Assembly: GCF_014648295.1 (NCBI RefSeq)
Contig: NZ_BMQV01000001.1
Coordinates: 62,001-126,000 of the forward strand
Direction: 5' to 3'
DNA: 64,000 bases
DNA from: Shewanella saliphila
Lineage (GTDB): Bacteria > Pseudomonadota > Gammaproteobacteria > Enterobacterales > Shewanellaceae
Positions 17,358 through 26,273 of this stretch are shown one piece after another. Made by a program: the position numbers and the translations under genes. The first letter of the stretch is position 1. Every line of letters begins with the position of its first letter. Below the pieces are notes generated by a model. That model saw only the letters and a program-made list of their open reading frames with translations. It was not told the origin of the DNA and searched no databases.

Positions 17358-19433
17358 ATGAAAAAGTCCTTAATCTCTATCGCGTTAACCAGCGCATTAT
17401 TAACGGCGTGTGCCAACGACAAACCCAATACCACAGCAGAAGTGACTGCCCCCATTGCGTCGCCAGCCTCAGATAAAGCAGAATTAGGTAGTTTTGGTGT
17501 CGACTTAACTGCACGTAATGAAGCGGTTAAACCTGGTGATGACTTCTTTATGTATTCAAGTGGTAATTGGTACGACAATTTTGAAATGCCTGCAGACAAA
17601 ACACGCTATGGCGCATTTACCGCGTTAGCTGAGCGCAGCGAAGAACAAGTTAAAGCCATTATTGATGATATTGCCAGCCGTAAAAATTTATCTGCTGATG
17701 AACAGCTAATTGCTGATTTTTATCATGCCTACATGGACACCGACACCATCAACAAACAAGGCATCAGTGCGATTCAACCGACACTCGATCAAATCTCAGC
17801 CATCAACAATACCGATGAGTTAACTGGCGTATTTGGCCAAGCATGGCTCACGGGTGCATCATCACCTATCGGTGGTGGCATGTGGTTTAACCGTATTGAC
17901 CCTGATCAATATGAATTAACCATTGGCGCTGGTGGACTAGGCTTACCAGACCGTTCATATTATTTAGAAGACACCGAGCGCTTTATTTCGATCCGCGAAG
18001 CTTATGTCGATCACATTGCGAAAATGCTGCAATTTGCCGGCATACAAGATGGTGAGCAACGCGCTAAAGCGATTTTAGCCTTAGAAACTCAAATTGCTGA
18101 AGGTCAGTGGCCAAGAGAAAAACGTCGTAATCGTGACTTAACTTTAAACCAAATTAGCCGCGGCGATTTAGCTAAAACCTACCCTGGGTTTAACTGGGAT
18201 ATCTTCTTTGAGCAAATGGGCTACAAAGTTCCACAACTTAACATTGCTCAACCAGAACCGGTTAAAGCAATGATCAACCTGGTTAATACCGGCTCGCTTG
18301 ATGTATGGAAAGATTACCTCACCTTCCACACCATCACTAATAACGCAGAATTGTTGTCTGAAGACATCTTTAACACCAGCTTTGCGTTTTTTGGTAAAAC
18401 CTTAAACGGCCAAGAAGAGCCTCGCCCTCGTTGGAAACGTGCTGTTGAGCAAATGTCAGGCACTCAATCACTGGGCTTTGCGATTGGTAAAGTATACGTT
18501 AAGCGTTATTTCCCTGAGTCATCTAAGCATCAAATGGCTGAGTTAGTTGAAAACCTTCGTACCGCATTAGGCCAACGTATTGATGGTTTAGATTGGATGG
18601 GCGAAGAAACTAAAGTGAATGCTCACGCTAAACTTGCTGCTTTTACCCCTAAAATTGGTTACCCAGATGTATGGCAAGAATACGATGGCTTAAACCTTAA
18701 AAAGGATGATTTGCAAGGCAATATCAAGCAACTTCGTCAATTCTTCCGCAATGACAGTATTGCCAAAGAACTTGAAAAAACCGATCGCAACCGTTGGGGT
18801 ATGACACCACAGTACGTTAATGCGTATTACAACAGCTCATTTAATGAAATTGTCTTTCCAGCTGCCATTTTACAACCACCATTTTTTGATCCAAATGCCG
18901 ACCCAGCAGTCAACTACGGCAGCATTGGCGCGGTAATTGGCCATGAAATGGGCCATGGTTTTGATGACCAAGGTTCTAAGTCCGATGCCAATGGTATTCA
19001 GCGTAACTGGTGGACCGATGCAGACCGAGCCGCGTTTGAAGCGAAAGCCGATATGCTTGCCCAACAATACAGTCAGTACGAACCCATCCCAGAAAACTTT
19101 GTTAATGGCCGTAACAGCCTAGGCGAAAATATTGGCGATGTGGGTGGTTTATCAATGGCTTACCACGCTTACAAGTTAAGCCTTAATGGCAAAGAAGCCC
19201 CCGTTATTGACGGCACCACTGGCGATCAACGTTTCTTTTTAGCATGGGCACAGGTATGGAAAGAAAAACGCACTGAGCAAAGTATGCTAAGCCAGCTACG
19301 CGCAGGTACTCATGCTCCTGGTCGTTACCGTGCACTTGCACCACGTAATCACGATGCCTGGTACAAAGCGTTTGATGTCAAACCGGGTGACAAGCTGTAT
19401 TTACCAGAAGAGGAACGCGTTCGTATCTGGTAG
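17358..19433 (+). CDS. M13 family zinc metallopeptidase, lipoprotein (PepO-like)
   Basis: This endopeptidase of about 691 residues belongs to the neprilysin/PepO family. The N-terminus is a lipoprotein signal with lipobox LTAC (MKKSLISIALTSALLTACAN), so it is probably anchored to a membrane facing the periplasm. The zinc site HEMGH lies at about 529-533 (VIGHEMGHGFDDQG), and the third ligand Glu is in GENIGDVGGLS. The C-terminus ends near the usual family motif (EERVRIW). I use the ATG at 17358, preceded by AAGGA, not the upstream TTG at 17328. It is a monocistronic unit with its own terminator. It probably trims small peptides. Confidence 0.92.
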   Translation: MKKSLISIALTSALLTACANDKPNTTAEVTAPIASPASDKAELGSFGVDLTARNEAVKPGDDFFMYSSGNWYDNFEMPADKTRYGAFTALAERSEEQVKAIIDDIASRKNLSADEQLIADFYHAYMDTDTINKQGISAIQPTLDQISAINNTDELTGVFGQAWLTGASSPIGGGMWFNRIDPDQYELTIGAGGLGLPDRSYYLEDTERFISIREAYVDHIAKMLQFAGIQDGEQRAKAILALETQIAEGQWPREKRRNRDLTLNQISRGDLAKTYPGFNWDIFFEQMGYKVPQLNIAQPEPVKAMINLVNTGSLDVWKDYLTFHTITNNAELLSEDIFNTSFAFFGKTLNGQEEPRPRWKRAVEQMSGTQSLGFAIGKVYVKRYFPESSKHQMAELVENLRTALGQRIDGLDWMGEETKVNAHAKLAAFTPKIGYPDVWQEYDGLNLKKDDLQGNIKQLRQFFRNDSIAKELEKTDRNRWGMTPQYVNAYYNSSFNEIVFPAAILQPPFFDPNADPAVNYGSIGAVIGHEMGHGFDDQGSKSDANGIQRNWWTDADRAAFEAKADMLAQQYSQYEPIPENFVNGRNSLGENIGDVGGLSMAYHAYKLSLNGKEAPVIDGTTGDQRFFLAWAQVWKEKRTEQSMLSQLRAGTHAPGRYRALAPRNHDAWYKAFDVKPGDKLYLPEEERVRIW

Positions 19434-19474
19434 TCACTTATCTAAATAGATATTTGCGTTAATACTCGAAAAAG

Positions 19475-19502
19475 CCAATCAGATAATGATTGGTTTTTTT
19501 TT
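19475..19502 (+). terminator. Rho-independent terminator of the M13 gene
   Basis: A 7-bp stem (CCAATCA with TGATTGG) and GATAA loop are followed by nine T. Confidence 0.9.
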
Positions 19503-19734
19503 GCATTTAGAGCGGTAAGGTTTTGCACAGTGATATCTAAAAATGTGTAGATGTCGCCGATATTAAAGCGCGATGCAGCGATTAAATGTCCACTAATACC
19601 TGTAGAATTGTATAATCGCGACGAAATCACACGATTGAAATTTTATCATAGCCAGGGTGAGAAGATTTCGTTTTGAGTGAGAAGATATTATGTTTGAATA
19701 TGCCGAGTAGATATTGAGTAGTACGGAATCCATT
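19503..19734. other. intergenic region before the homocysteine methyltransferase gene
   Basis: Between the M13 terminator and the next start there is no RNA gene or repeat that I can recognise. I looked for a SAM or B12 riboswitch core and did not see one. It presumably holds a simple promoter. Confidence 0.4.
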
Positions 19735-20631
19735 ATGACAGCACTGACGATTTTAGACGGCGGTATGGGGCGTGAGCTCAAACGTATCGGCGCACCTTTT
19801 TCTCAACCTCTGTGGAGTGCGCAAGCACTGATTGAGTCGCCACAATTTGTAGCGCAAGCTCATCAACACTTTATCGAAGCCGGAGCGCAGATTATTACGG
19901 TCAATAGTTATGCCTGCGTACCTTTTCATTTAGGTGAAGAATTGTATGAAAAACAAGGTGCAATGCTTGCTGGAAAAGCGGCAGATATTGCGCGTGAGGT
20001 TGTCACTCAGTCTCAACAACAGGTGCTTGTTGCTGGCTCAATTCCCCCCGCCTTAGGCTCCTATCGTCCCGACTTATTTGAGGCAGAGCGAGCATACGAG
20101 ATTTGTTCTACCTTGTTTAATGCTCAGGATAAGCAGGTCGATATCTGGCTTGCTGAGACAATTGCCAGTATTGCTGAAGCACAAGTGATAGCTAAGGTGC
20201 TAGCCAATACCGATAAGCCCTGTTATTTCGCTTATACTCTGATTGATGAAGTTGACCAGCCGATTCGGCTACGTTCTGGGGAGTTGCTCACCGATGCGGT
20301 TGCGGCATTGTTGGCAACGAATGCAACAGGGATCTTGTTTAACTGTTCGATCCCAGAGGTTATCGAGCAAGCCATTAAGGATGTGGTACAGGTATTAGCG
20401 CATCATAATAAAACGCTTGCTATTGGTGTCTTTGCAAATAGTTTTACCCCAATCAAATCGGGGCATCAAGCCAATGGCACCTTTCAAACGTTACGTCATG
20501 TTTCTGAAGACGAATACCTTAAGTTTGCCAAGTGCTGGCATCAATTAGGAGCAACCATTATTGGTGGCTGTTGTGGTATTTACCCGAGTCACATTAACGC
20601 GCTGGCCACATGGCGAGATAGCCTATTATAA
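19735..20631 (+). CDS. homocysteine S-methyltransferase family protein
   Basis: This 298-residue enzyme is of the MmuM/BHMT fold. The N-terminus TILDGGMGRELKR is the family's first barrel strand. Zinc ligands are visible as a Cys in ILFNCSIPEVIEQ and the paired Cys in IIGGCCGIYPSHI near the C-terminus. Members transfer a methyl group to homocysteine, often from S-methylmethionine or SAM, to give methionine. The start is the ATG at 19735, behind GGAA; a TTG at 19714 would add seven residues. It stands alone between two unrelated genes, so the methyl donor is not indicated. Confidence 0.85.
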   Translation: MTALTILDGGMGRELKRIGAPFSQPLWSAQALIESPQFVAQAHQHFIEAGAQIITVNSYACVPFHLGEELYEKQGAMLAGKAADIAREVVTQSQQQVLVAGSIPPALGSYRPDLFEAERAYEICSTLFNAQDKQVDIWLAETIASIAEAQVIAKVLANTDKPCYFAYTLIDEVDQPIRLRSGELLTDAVAALLATNATGILFNCSIPEVIEQAIKDVVQVLAHHNKTLAIGVFANSFTPIKSGHQANGTFQTLRHVSEDEYLKFAKCWHQLGATIIGGCCGIYPSHINALATWRDSLL

Positions 20632-20699
20632 AGAATCTCACCTGAACCTTTATAAGGAGTATACCGCCACTTGCAGAGTAGCATGCAGGGGTTAGTGTG

Positions 20700-20730
20700 G
20701 CTGGAGGCTTATACCGCTAATACCTCCAGC
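20700..20730. repeat. inverted repeat between convergent genes
   Basis: GCTGGAGG (20700-20707) and CCTCCAGC (20723-20730) form an 8-bp stem with a 15-base loop. No T run follows on either strand, so it is at best a weak terminator for the convergent methyltransferase and lipoprotein genes. Confidence 0.4.
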
Positions 20731-20740
20731 TACCCTATAT

Positions 20741-21142
20741 TTAATCCACTTTAGTTGCTTCAATCACGATTGAACTACAATCCCCAGTAACATAGGGGCC
20801 AAGAACAAACTTTAGCGACGAAAAATGATATTCTAAATCACAATATTGGTATATCGATTCTATTGGTGAATCTTTGGTATTAAACCGTGCAACAATAAGG
20901 TTTTTACTTTGCTGAAGGATTAAAGCTGAATGTGATGATATCGCATTTTTAACATCTTCTTGTAGCGCCCCGACTTGTGATTTTGGCGCGTTAACGAAAG
21001 TGGCAATTAGCGCATCCTTTACCTTCAAAGGGTTTTCGTGTTCAACTTTCATCACTTCTTTTAGTTCGGGTTTGTCGGTAGATGAACATGCACTGATTAG
21101 CAATATTAATAACGCCCCTAAGCCAATTTCAATTTTTTTCAC
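20741..21142 (-). CDS. small predicted lipoprotein, unknown function
   Basis: This 133-residue protein has a clear lipoprotein signal: basic start, hydrophobic GLGALLILLISAC and lipobox Cys followed by SS. The Ser after the Cys favours the outer membrane. Start: GTG at 21142 has AGGAG at six bases; a TTG at 21145 is too close to it. The mature part has no motif that I recognise but contains two further Cys (CDLEYHF and TGDCSS) that could pair. It stands alone next to the MITE-like element. Confidence 0.65.
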   Translation of the reverse strand: MKKIEIGLGALLILLISACSSTDKPELKEVMKVEHENPLKVKDALIATFVNAPKSQVGALQEDVKNAISSHSALILQQSKNLIVARFNTKDSPIESIYQYCDLEYHFSSLKFVLGPYVTGDCSSIVIEATKVD

Positions 21143-21272
21143 CAAACACTCCTTACAATAAAATGATTAAAAACAGTAGCGACTTTATGCGTTCAACTGT
21201 TTGTGTTGCACACATTGCCACCTATTTTTTAAATATGATTATACGTTTGTTTCACAACGACATGAGCTTCTA

Positions 21273-21554
21273 TAGGGGCTGTTGATCTTTGCTGGTTGAA
21301 TTTTATTCGAGTTAAAAACGTTTTAATCGAGGCGAATGGATTGATGCCTAGTCATCTAAGCAAAATCCTTTCAACAAAGAGTAAAACGTTTTTAGCCGAA
21401 CCCTTCGGGCAGCGTATTTTGAGCCATTTTTTACTGCGTTATCGACTATTTATGTAGAATAACTGAACCTCGAAGTCTCTGCCGCGTAGTTGTAGATGTG
21501 AGTAATGGTCAATAATTCGCTGCAAAAACAACCTTGAAAGATCAACAGCCCCTA
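21273..21554. mobile_element. MITE-like element with 18-bp perfect terminal inverted repeats
   Basis: TAGGGGCTGTTGATCTTT (21273-21290) is repeated exactly inverted at 21537-21554. The outermost TA pairs look like a TA target duplication, pointing to mobilisation by an IS630/Tc1-mariner-type transposase. About 280 bp in between encode nothing. The interior has two copies of AAAACGTTTT (in GAGTTAAAAACGTTTTAATC and GTAAAACGTTTTTAGC). The element is inserted in the 3' end of the small minus-strand gene at 21542-21835 and supplies its stop codon. Confidence 0.85.
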
Positions 21555-21835
21555 GCACCCGTACCTAAGGCAATTTCCCTGAGTACACGATCTTCAATGT
21601 CTGATAAACCACCTTCAAGGAACTCATGTGGTTGAATGGTTATTTTGGGGGCACGTTTGAAAAAACTGATTGCACCAAATTCTTTAAGTGCATTTTTAAG
21701 GAAACTTTCTGCAACAAAGAATTTACCGATAAGCAGTCTCGTTGTTGTGAATGGTTCTTTAGCGTAAAAAGTCATACTGCGCCCTTCAAAACTTAACACC
21801 ATCTTATTAGAATACACATCGACTTTGATTTCCAT
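21542..21835 (-). CDS. small conserved-looking protein, C-terminus altered by MITE insertion
   Basis: This 97-residue frame begins MEIKVDVYSNKMVLSFEGRS and continues with PFTTTRLLIGKFFVAE. The segment EGGLSDIEDRVLREIALGTG loosely resembles the region of actin-like MreB around its E-R-R segment, so it may be a small MreB-related protein; that is weak. The last three codons and the TGA stop come from the terminal repeat of the MITE. Removing the element at its TA pair restores an open frame that would end RSSCRCETNV, about 104 residues. AAGG-type ribosome site precedes the ATG. It may still be functional, since only the tail changes. Confidence 0.55.
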   Translation of the reverse strand: MEIKVDVYSNKMVLSFEGRSMTFYAKEPFTTTRLLIGKFFVAESFLKNALKEFGAISFFKRAPKITIQPHEFLEGGLSDIEDRVLREIALGTGARGC

Positions 21836-22126
21836 ATCACCTTCCTACTTAGCTTACGCTTTTATCGGACTCTCCCGATGAGATCGGCCCCGAGATTTTT
21901 TGACCACTAAAAGATAAAAATTCAATACGAGTTTTATAAAACACCGCTGAGCAGTTTACACATTAGGCAATGCACTGCATAACTTTTGTATGTTCACATT
22001 ATCGCAGCCTCTTTTCTATCACTCTCATACCTCCGCCTAAGAACGATAAAAGGCAACCATTGTTCGCTTTGACACATTTTATCTCGTCACTATCACCGAC
22101 CTAATCCTTATAAACAGGCAAGTCAA

Positions 22127-22170
22127 TGACAAAAATGGCAGCCCTTATTGACTGTGGCGACACAAGTGTC
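22127..22170. promoter_or_regulatory. candidate FisR upstream activator region
   Basis: TGACAAAAATGGCA (22127-22140) shares the core CAAAAATGRCA with two inverted half-sites next to the fisR-like gene (28360-28386). It is about 165 bp before the sigma-54 promoter. The perfect palindrome GACACAAGTGTC (22159-22170) lies between. Confidence 0.5.
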
Positions 22171-22302
22171 ACACGACTTTAGTTTAGAATTTACAAATAT
22201 AAGTAAAATAGCCTGTGGATGAAAATATAATAAATTAAATATAATCAATATAAACAGAGTCTTATAATTTTATTTAAATATTTTTGGGTATTAAAACTAA
22301 AC

Positions 22303-22319
22303 TTGGCCCAGCCATTGCT
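22303..22319 (+). promoter_or_regulatory. sigma-54 (-24/-12) promoter
   Basis: TTGGCCCAGCCATTGCT matches the RpoN consensus (YTGGCACGRNNNTTGCW) at all but two positions, with GG and GC correctly spaced. It is 72 bp before the peroxiredoxin start, leaving a leader of about 60 bases. Confidence 0.75.
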
Positions 22320-22390
22320 ATTACAAAGCATGTTTGTAATCTAGTTTTCAGATTTAAACATCCTTAATTTAAACCATTTGGAGTAATAAC

Positions 22391-23032
22391 ATGACTGAAT
22401 CAATCGTATCGTTTCCACAACTTAACCGCCCTGCACCAGCGTTCAATACTAAAACAACGCACGGTATGCGCTCGTTAAATGATTATAAAGGTAAGTGGTT
22501 AGTTTTATTCTCTCACCCTGCTGACTTTACTCCAGTATGTACTACTGAGTTTATGGGGTTTGCGCAACGAGCTGAAGAATTTGCGCAATTAAATACTGAA
22601 CTACTAGGCCTATCAATCGACAGTATCCATTCTCACATTGCTTGGGTACGTAACATTGAAGAAAACTTTGGTGTTGAAATTACGTTCCCAATCATTTCTG
22701 ACTTATCAATGGAAGTGGCCAAAGCATACGGCATGATCCAGCCTGGTGCCAGCGACACTGCAGCAGTTAGAGCAACCTTTATTATCGACCCAGAAGGTGT
22801 ACTACGTGCGATGGTGTACTACCCAATGAGTAACGGCCGTTCAGTTGATGAGTTTGTACGCCTCGTTAAAGCACTTCAAACTAGTGATTCTAATGCTGTC
22901 GCTACTCCAGAAAACTGGCAACCAGGTGACGACGTGATTGTTCCACCACCAGCAACGACTGCCGATGCTAAAGCACGTTTAGAGCAAGGTTTTGATTACG
23001 TTGATTGGTACTTCAGCAAGAAGTCTCTTTAA
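22391..23032 (+). CDS. 1-Cys peroxiredoxin (Prx6/AhpC-TSA type)
   Basis: The 213-residue peroxiredoxin has its peroxidatic Cys at residue 50 in HPADFTPVCTTEF. No other Cys occurs in the protein, so it is a 1-Cys enzyme needing an external thiol. The long C-terminal part after ENWQPGDDVIVPPP is typical of the Prx6 subgroup. It is the first gene after a sigma-54 promoter match, in an operon with a persulfide-dioxygenase-like protein, a sulfite exporter and a rhodanese. A role against peroxides or per/polysulfides made during sulfide oxidation is therefore likely, though inferred. GGAG precedes the ATG. Confidence 0.93.
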   Translation: MTESIVSFPQLNRPAPAFNTKTTHGMRSLNDYKGKWLVLFSHPADFTPVCTTEFMGFAQRAEEFAQLNTELLGLSIDSIHSHIAWVRNIEENFGVEITFPIISDLSMEVAKAYGMIQPGASDTAAVRATFIIDPEGVLRAMVYYPMSNGRSVDEFVRLVKALQTSDSNAVATPENWQPGDDVIVPPPATTADAKARLEQGFDYVDWYFSKKSL

Positions 23033-23089
23033 TCCGTTATTGCACAGTGGAGCCCCCGCCCCCTGTGCATCATTTATAGGAGGTTTGTA

Positions 23090-23959
23090 ATGAACTCAAC
23101 ATTTAGCGTCCATGAATTTTTAGATGACGACAGCGAAACATTCACTTATGTGGTTGCAGATAATGCGACCCGTTTTGCTGTCATTATCGATCCGGTTTTA
23201 GACTTTGATTATAAGTCTGGCCGAACAGACACTCGCAGTGCTCAACGAGTGATACATTGGGTTAAACGCCAAGAGTTAAGTGTGAAATGGATACTTGAGA
23301 CACATGCTCATGCCGATCATTTGTCTGCAGCCAGCTATATTCGCGAACAAATTGGTGGGCAAATTGGTATTGGAGAACATATCACTCAAGTACAACAAAC
23401 ATTTCAAAAAGTCTTTAACTTAGAACGTGATTTTTTGCCCAATGGCAGTCAGTTTGACCGATTATTCAAACATAACGAATTATTGCAAGTCGGCAATATG
23501 GCCATTCGCATTATGCATACCCCGGGCCACACGCCAGCTGATCTAGCTTATGTCATTAATGAGCAAGCTGCTTTTGTGGGTGACACTATATTTATGCCAG
23601 ATGTCGGCACGGCACGATGTGACTTCCCTGGTGGTGACGCCAATACCTTATATGACTCGATTCAATCATTGTTTAGCTTACCTGAATCAACCGATATTTA
23701 TGTTTGCCATGATTACCCTACAGAGGGACGTGATCATCAATTTAAGACTCAAGTAGGCCAACAGAAGGAACACAATATTCATGTCAAAAATGGCATAAGT
23801 AAAGCTGATTTTGTCGAACTTCGCCAAACGCGCGATGCCACCTTACCCATGCCAAGGCTGATATTGCCATCAATTCAAGTCAACATTCGTGCCGGTAAAA
23901 TGCCCGCAGCAGAAGACAATGGCACAGTGTACTTAAAAGTGCCGATTAACTTACTTTAA
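23090..23959 (+). CDS. metallo-beta-lactamase-fold persulfide dioxygenase-like protein, copy 1
   Basis: This 289-residue protein has the HxHxDH box THAHADHL (His72, His74, Asp76, His77), HTPGHTPADLAYV and FVGDTIFMPDVGTARCDF. The last resembles ETHE1/Blh persulfide dioxygenases, which use iron to oxidise glutathione persulfide to sulfite. Gene order with a rhodanese and a TauE/SafE exporter fits sulfite production and removal. AGGAGG precedes the ATG, 57 bp after the peroxiredoxin. A paralogue is encoded nearby on the other strand (25185-26051). A glyoxalase II role is less likely given the neighbours. Confidence 0.85.
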   Translation: MNSTFSVHEFLDDDSETFTYVVADNATRFAVIIDPVLDFDYKSGRTDTRSAQRVIHWVKRQELSVKWILETHAHADHLSAASYIREQIGGQIGIGEHITQVQQTFQKVFNLERDFLPNGSQFDRLFKHNELLQVGNMAIRIMHTPGHTPADLAYVINEQAAFVGDTIFMPDVGTARCDFPGGDANTLYDSIQSLFSLPESTDIYVCHDYPTEGRDHQFKTQVGQQKEHNIHVKNGISKADFVELRQTRDATLPMPRLILPSIQVNIRAGKMPAAEDNGTVYLKVPINLL

Positions 23960-23975
23960 AGCTAAGGTTGTCAAT

Positions 23976-24725
23976 ATGATACAAGCTGTTTTAGGTGCGT
24001 TAGTCATTGGCTTAGTGCTGAGTATGCTGGGTTCTGGTGGCTCAATACTCACGGTGCCAGTGTTGTTATATCTTGTGGGTATGCAACCAGAAGTTGCTAT
24101 TGCATCGTCACTTTGTATCGTTGCCGCCATCAGCTGTTTTAGTAGTATCAGTTTCATTAAACAAAAAATGGTTTCGTGGCCGCATGTGTTGATGTTTGGC
24201 CTTCCTGGAATGGCAGGAACATACCTCGGTGCTTGGATGAGCACTTTTGCCACAAGCCAAATTCAACTCTGTGTATTTGTTGGTTTAATGCTAATTGGCG
24301 CTGTAATGATGTGGCGTAAACAAAGTAACAGCCTCACTCAAGGGAAATTAGTTCTCATAAATGTATTACTGCAAGGCTTATTAGTGGGTGTAGTCACAGG
24401 CTTTGTTGGTGTTGGTGGTGGCTTTTTAATTATCCCTGCCTTGGTGTTATTAGGCGGTATTGAAATGACATTAGCAGTGGGCACCAGTTTATTAATTATC
24501 ACCATGAACTCTTCTATCGGGTTTATTAAATATTACAGCTTATTTTCAGCCCAGGGCGTGCAATTTGATTGGCCGGTTATCGCCATCATGATTGGCGGTG
24601 GCTTTATTGGCAGCTTAGCGGGAGGAAAGATAACTCAATATCTCCCTAAAGCCATTTTACAAAAAGTATTCGCCATATTTTTAGTGGTAATGGCGACATT
24701 TATTACCACTCAATCCATAATTTAG
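23976..24725 (+). CDS. TauE/SafE family membrane exporter (probable sulfite/sulfur-compound export)
   Basis: This 249-residue inner-membrane protein has about eight helices in two repeats, each opening with a Gly-rich hairpin: SMLGSGGSILTVPVLLYLVG and GFVGVGGGFLIIPALVLLGG. These are the hallmark of TauE/SafE permeases. It lies 16 bp after the persulfide-dioxygenase-like gene and 15 bp before the rhodanese. Export of sulfite or another oxidised sulfur product is the natural inference. The start is the ATG at 23976 behind a weak AAGG. Confidence 0.88.
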   Translation: MIQAVLGALVIGLVLSMLGSGGSILTVPVLLYLVGMQPEVAIASSLCIVAAISCFSSISFIKQKMVSWPHVLMFGLPGMAGTYLGAWMSTFATSQIQLCVFVGLMLIGAVMMWRKQSNSLTQGKLVLINVLLQGLLVGVVTGFVGVGGGFLIIPALVLLGGIEMTLAVGTSLLIITMNSSIGFIKYYSLFSAQGVQFDWPVIAIMIGGGFIGSLAGGKITQYLPKAILQKVFAIFLVVMATFITTQSII

Positions 24726-24740
24726 TTTCACGAGGTACAC

Positions 24741-25145
24741 ATGAAAACTGCACAAGAATATATTAGTGAAGTAAAAAACAACATTATTGAAGTCTCGACT
24801 CAGCAATTACTCTCTGCAATGTTAAACCCAGAAGTGATTATTATTGATGTACGTGAGCATGAAGAGTTTTTAGCAGGTCATATTGAAGGGGCAGTCAATC
24901 TACCTCGCGGTGTGTTAGAAATGAAAATTCATGAGCATCCATCCGTCAGTCATCACTGCGAATGGGAGTTTGCATTGAATGAGTTATCCGACAAAGAGAT
25001 TTACCTAATTTGCCGTACTGGTGGTCGTTCAGCATTGGCAGCCGCCTCGCTACAAAATATGGGCTTTACCCAGCCTTTATCTGTTGCCGGTGGTATGGTG
25101 CAGTGGCAACAGGATGGTTTTCCAGTGATACCGCATAAAGCATAA
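24741..25145 (+). CDS. single-domain rhodanese-like sulfurtransferase
   Basis: The 134-residue rhodanese domain begins its core with EVIIIDVREHEEFLAGHIEG. The active-site loop is CRTGGRS, with the catalytic Cys. There is no signal peptide, so it is cytoplasmic. In sulfide-oxidation systems rhodanese moves sulfane sulfur from persulfide or polysulfide to glutathione or from glutathione persulfide to sulfite, forming thiosulfate. It is the last gene of the four-gene operon and shares a terminator with the convergent second dioxygenase-like gene. The thiosulfate it could make is a substrate for the PsrABC system in this window. Confidence 0.9.
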   Translation: MKTAQEYISEVKNNIIEVSTQQLLSAMLNPEVIIIDVREHEEFLAGHIEGAVNLPRGVLEMKIHEHPSVSHHCEWEFALNELSDKEIYLICRTGGRSALAAASLQNMGFTQPLSVAGGMVQWQQDGFPVIPHKA

Positions 25146-25156
25146 AATGAATTGAT

Positions 25157-25187
25157 AAAAATGAGCCTTAATAGGCTCATTTTTTTA
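25157..25187. terminator. bidirectional terminator
   Basis: AAAAATGAGCC with GGCTCATTTTT forms a strong stem with a TTAATA loop and a 7-T tail, between the convergent rhodanese and second dioxygenase-like genes. Confidence 0.9.
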
Positions 25188-26051
25188 CCATTGATTGACT
25201 GGAATTTTGAGAAAATAATTATCTTCGCCTTCAGGCGGCGGTAAATGACCCGCTCTAATATTGAGTTGTATCGCTGGCAAGAGTAATTGCGGCATGGTGG
25301 CATCGTTATGTTGCTGTTGATGTAACTTAACAAACTCTTGTAAATCAACCTTACCGCCAACCACTTTGTTGGTGCGTTTTTGAGCAATGATTGACGTTTC
25401 ATACATCGGGTTCTGAGCATGAGTTAAATGCGGGTTATGACCCACAAATACACGAGTGCTATTGGGCAATGCCAATATTTTTTGAATCGATTGATATAAG
25501 GTTGTCACACTGCAATTGGGAAAATCTAGGTTAACGGTACCGACGTCAGGTGACGCTATCACGTCGCCGACAAATATTGCATCTTCAATTAAATAGCTTA
25601 CACATGCTGGAGTATGTCCAGGAGTGTGCATCACTTGAACATCTAAATGACCGAGTTTAATCAGTTCTTCATCGGCAAACAATTGATCAAACTGCTCACC
25701 ATTACAATGAAAGTTGTCACCGAGGTTGAGAATACGTTTAAACATATGCTGAACTTTAACAATATGCTCACCTATACCAGTATTACCACCTCGTTGTTGT
25801 TTAATATAACAAGCAGCAGAGATATGGTCGCAATGAGCATGTGTTTCTAAAATCCATTCAAGCTCATAACCATTTTTATCAAGATGCTCGATGATACTGT
25901 CGGCAAACTCAGTAGTAATTTTACCTGACGAAATATCAAAATCTAAAACAGGGTCAATAACCGCGCTTTGTCGTGAGGCAAGATCGGTCACCACATAACT
26001 AATTGACTGGCTGTCTTGATGATAAAATGGATCAATACGGATTTTACTCAT
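25185..26051 (-). CDS. metallo-beta-lactamase-fold persulfide dioxygenase-like protein, copy 2
   Basis: A 288-residue paralogue of the protein at 23090-23959. The metal box is THAHCDHISAACY, with a Cys where copy 1 has Ala, and HTPGHTPACVSYL plus VGDVIASPDVGTVNLDF follow. The GTARCDF segment of copy 1 is GTVNLDF here, so substrate handling may differ. The C-terminal LLLPAIQLNIRAGHLPPPE is conserved between the two. It is on the opposite strand, downstream of the haem protein gene by about 220 bp, and has no clear sigma-54 site of its own. Function as persulfide dioxygenase is likely but less sure than for copy 1. Confidence 0.8.
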   Translation of the reverse strand: MSKIRIDPFYHQDSQSISYVVTDLASRQSAVIDPVLDFDISSGKITTEFADSIIEHLDKNGYELEWILETHAHCDHISAACYIKQQRGGNTGIGEHIVKVQHMFKRILNLGDNFHCNGEQFDQLFADEELIKLGHLDVQVMHTPGHTPACVSYLIEDAIFVGDVIASPDVGTVNLDFPNCSVTTLYQSIQKILALPNSTRVFVGHNPHLTHAQNPMYETSIIAQKRTNKVVGGKVDLQEFVKLHQQQHNDATMPQLLLPAIQLNIRAGHLPPPEGEDNYFLKIPVNQW

Positions 26052-26273
26052 GTCTTATACACTCGCAACAAAATACACTATGATTTTGCTAGATTAATCC
26101 TCATGTGGCCGATTTGTTGAACCTATTGAGGTGATACTAACGTCAGTAAAATAATAATTGAAATTACATCAATAAACTGCGGCTAACCTCGCAACAAAGA
26201 GCCTGCATAACCGCAAAATATTGATAATTGCCTATGGTCCTAATACCAAACCAGCAATATATCGTAAGCCTTG

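Larger units (their letters stand above)
21836..22390. other. 555-bp promoter region of the peroxiredoxin / persulfide-oxidation operon
   Basis: No gene is apparent. The region holds, toward the operon, a CAAAAATGGCA element at 22130-22140, a GACAC-AA-GTGTC palindrome at 22159-22170 and a sigma-54 promoter match at 22303-22319. The part near 21836-22100 shows only a short CCGAT/ATCGG hairpin. The length is typical of an enhancer-dependent promoter. Confidence 0.5.
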
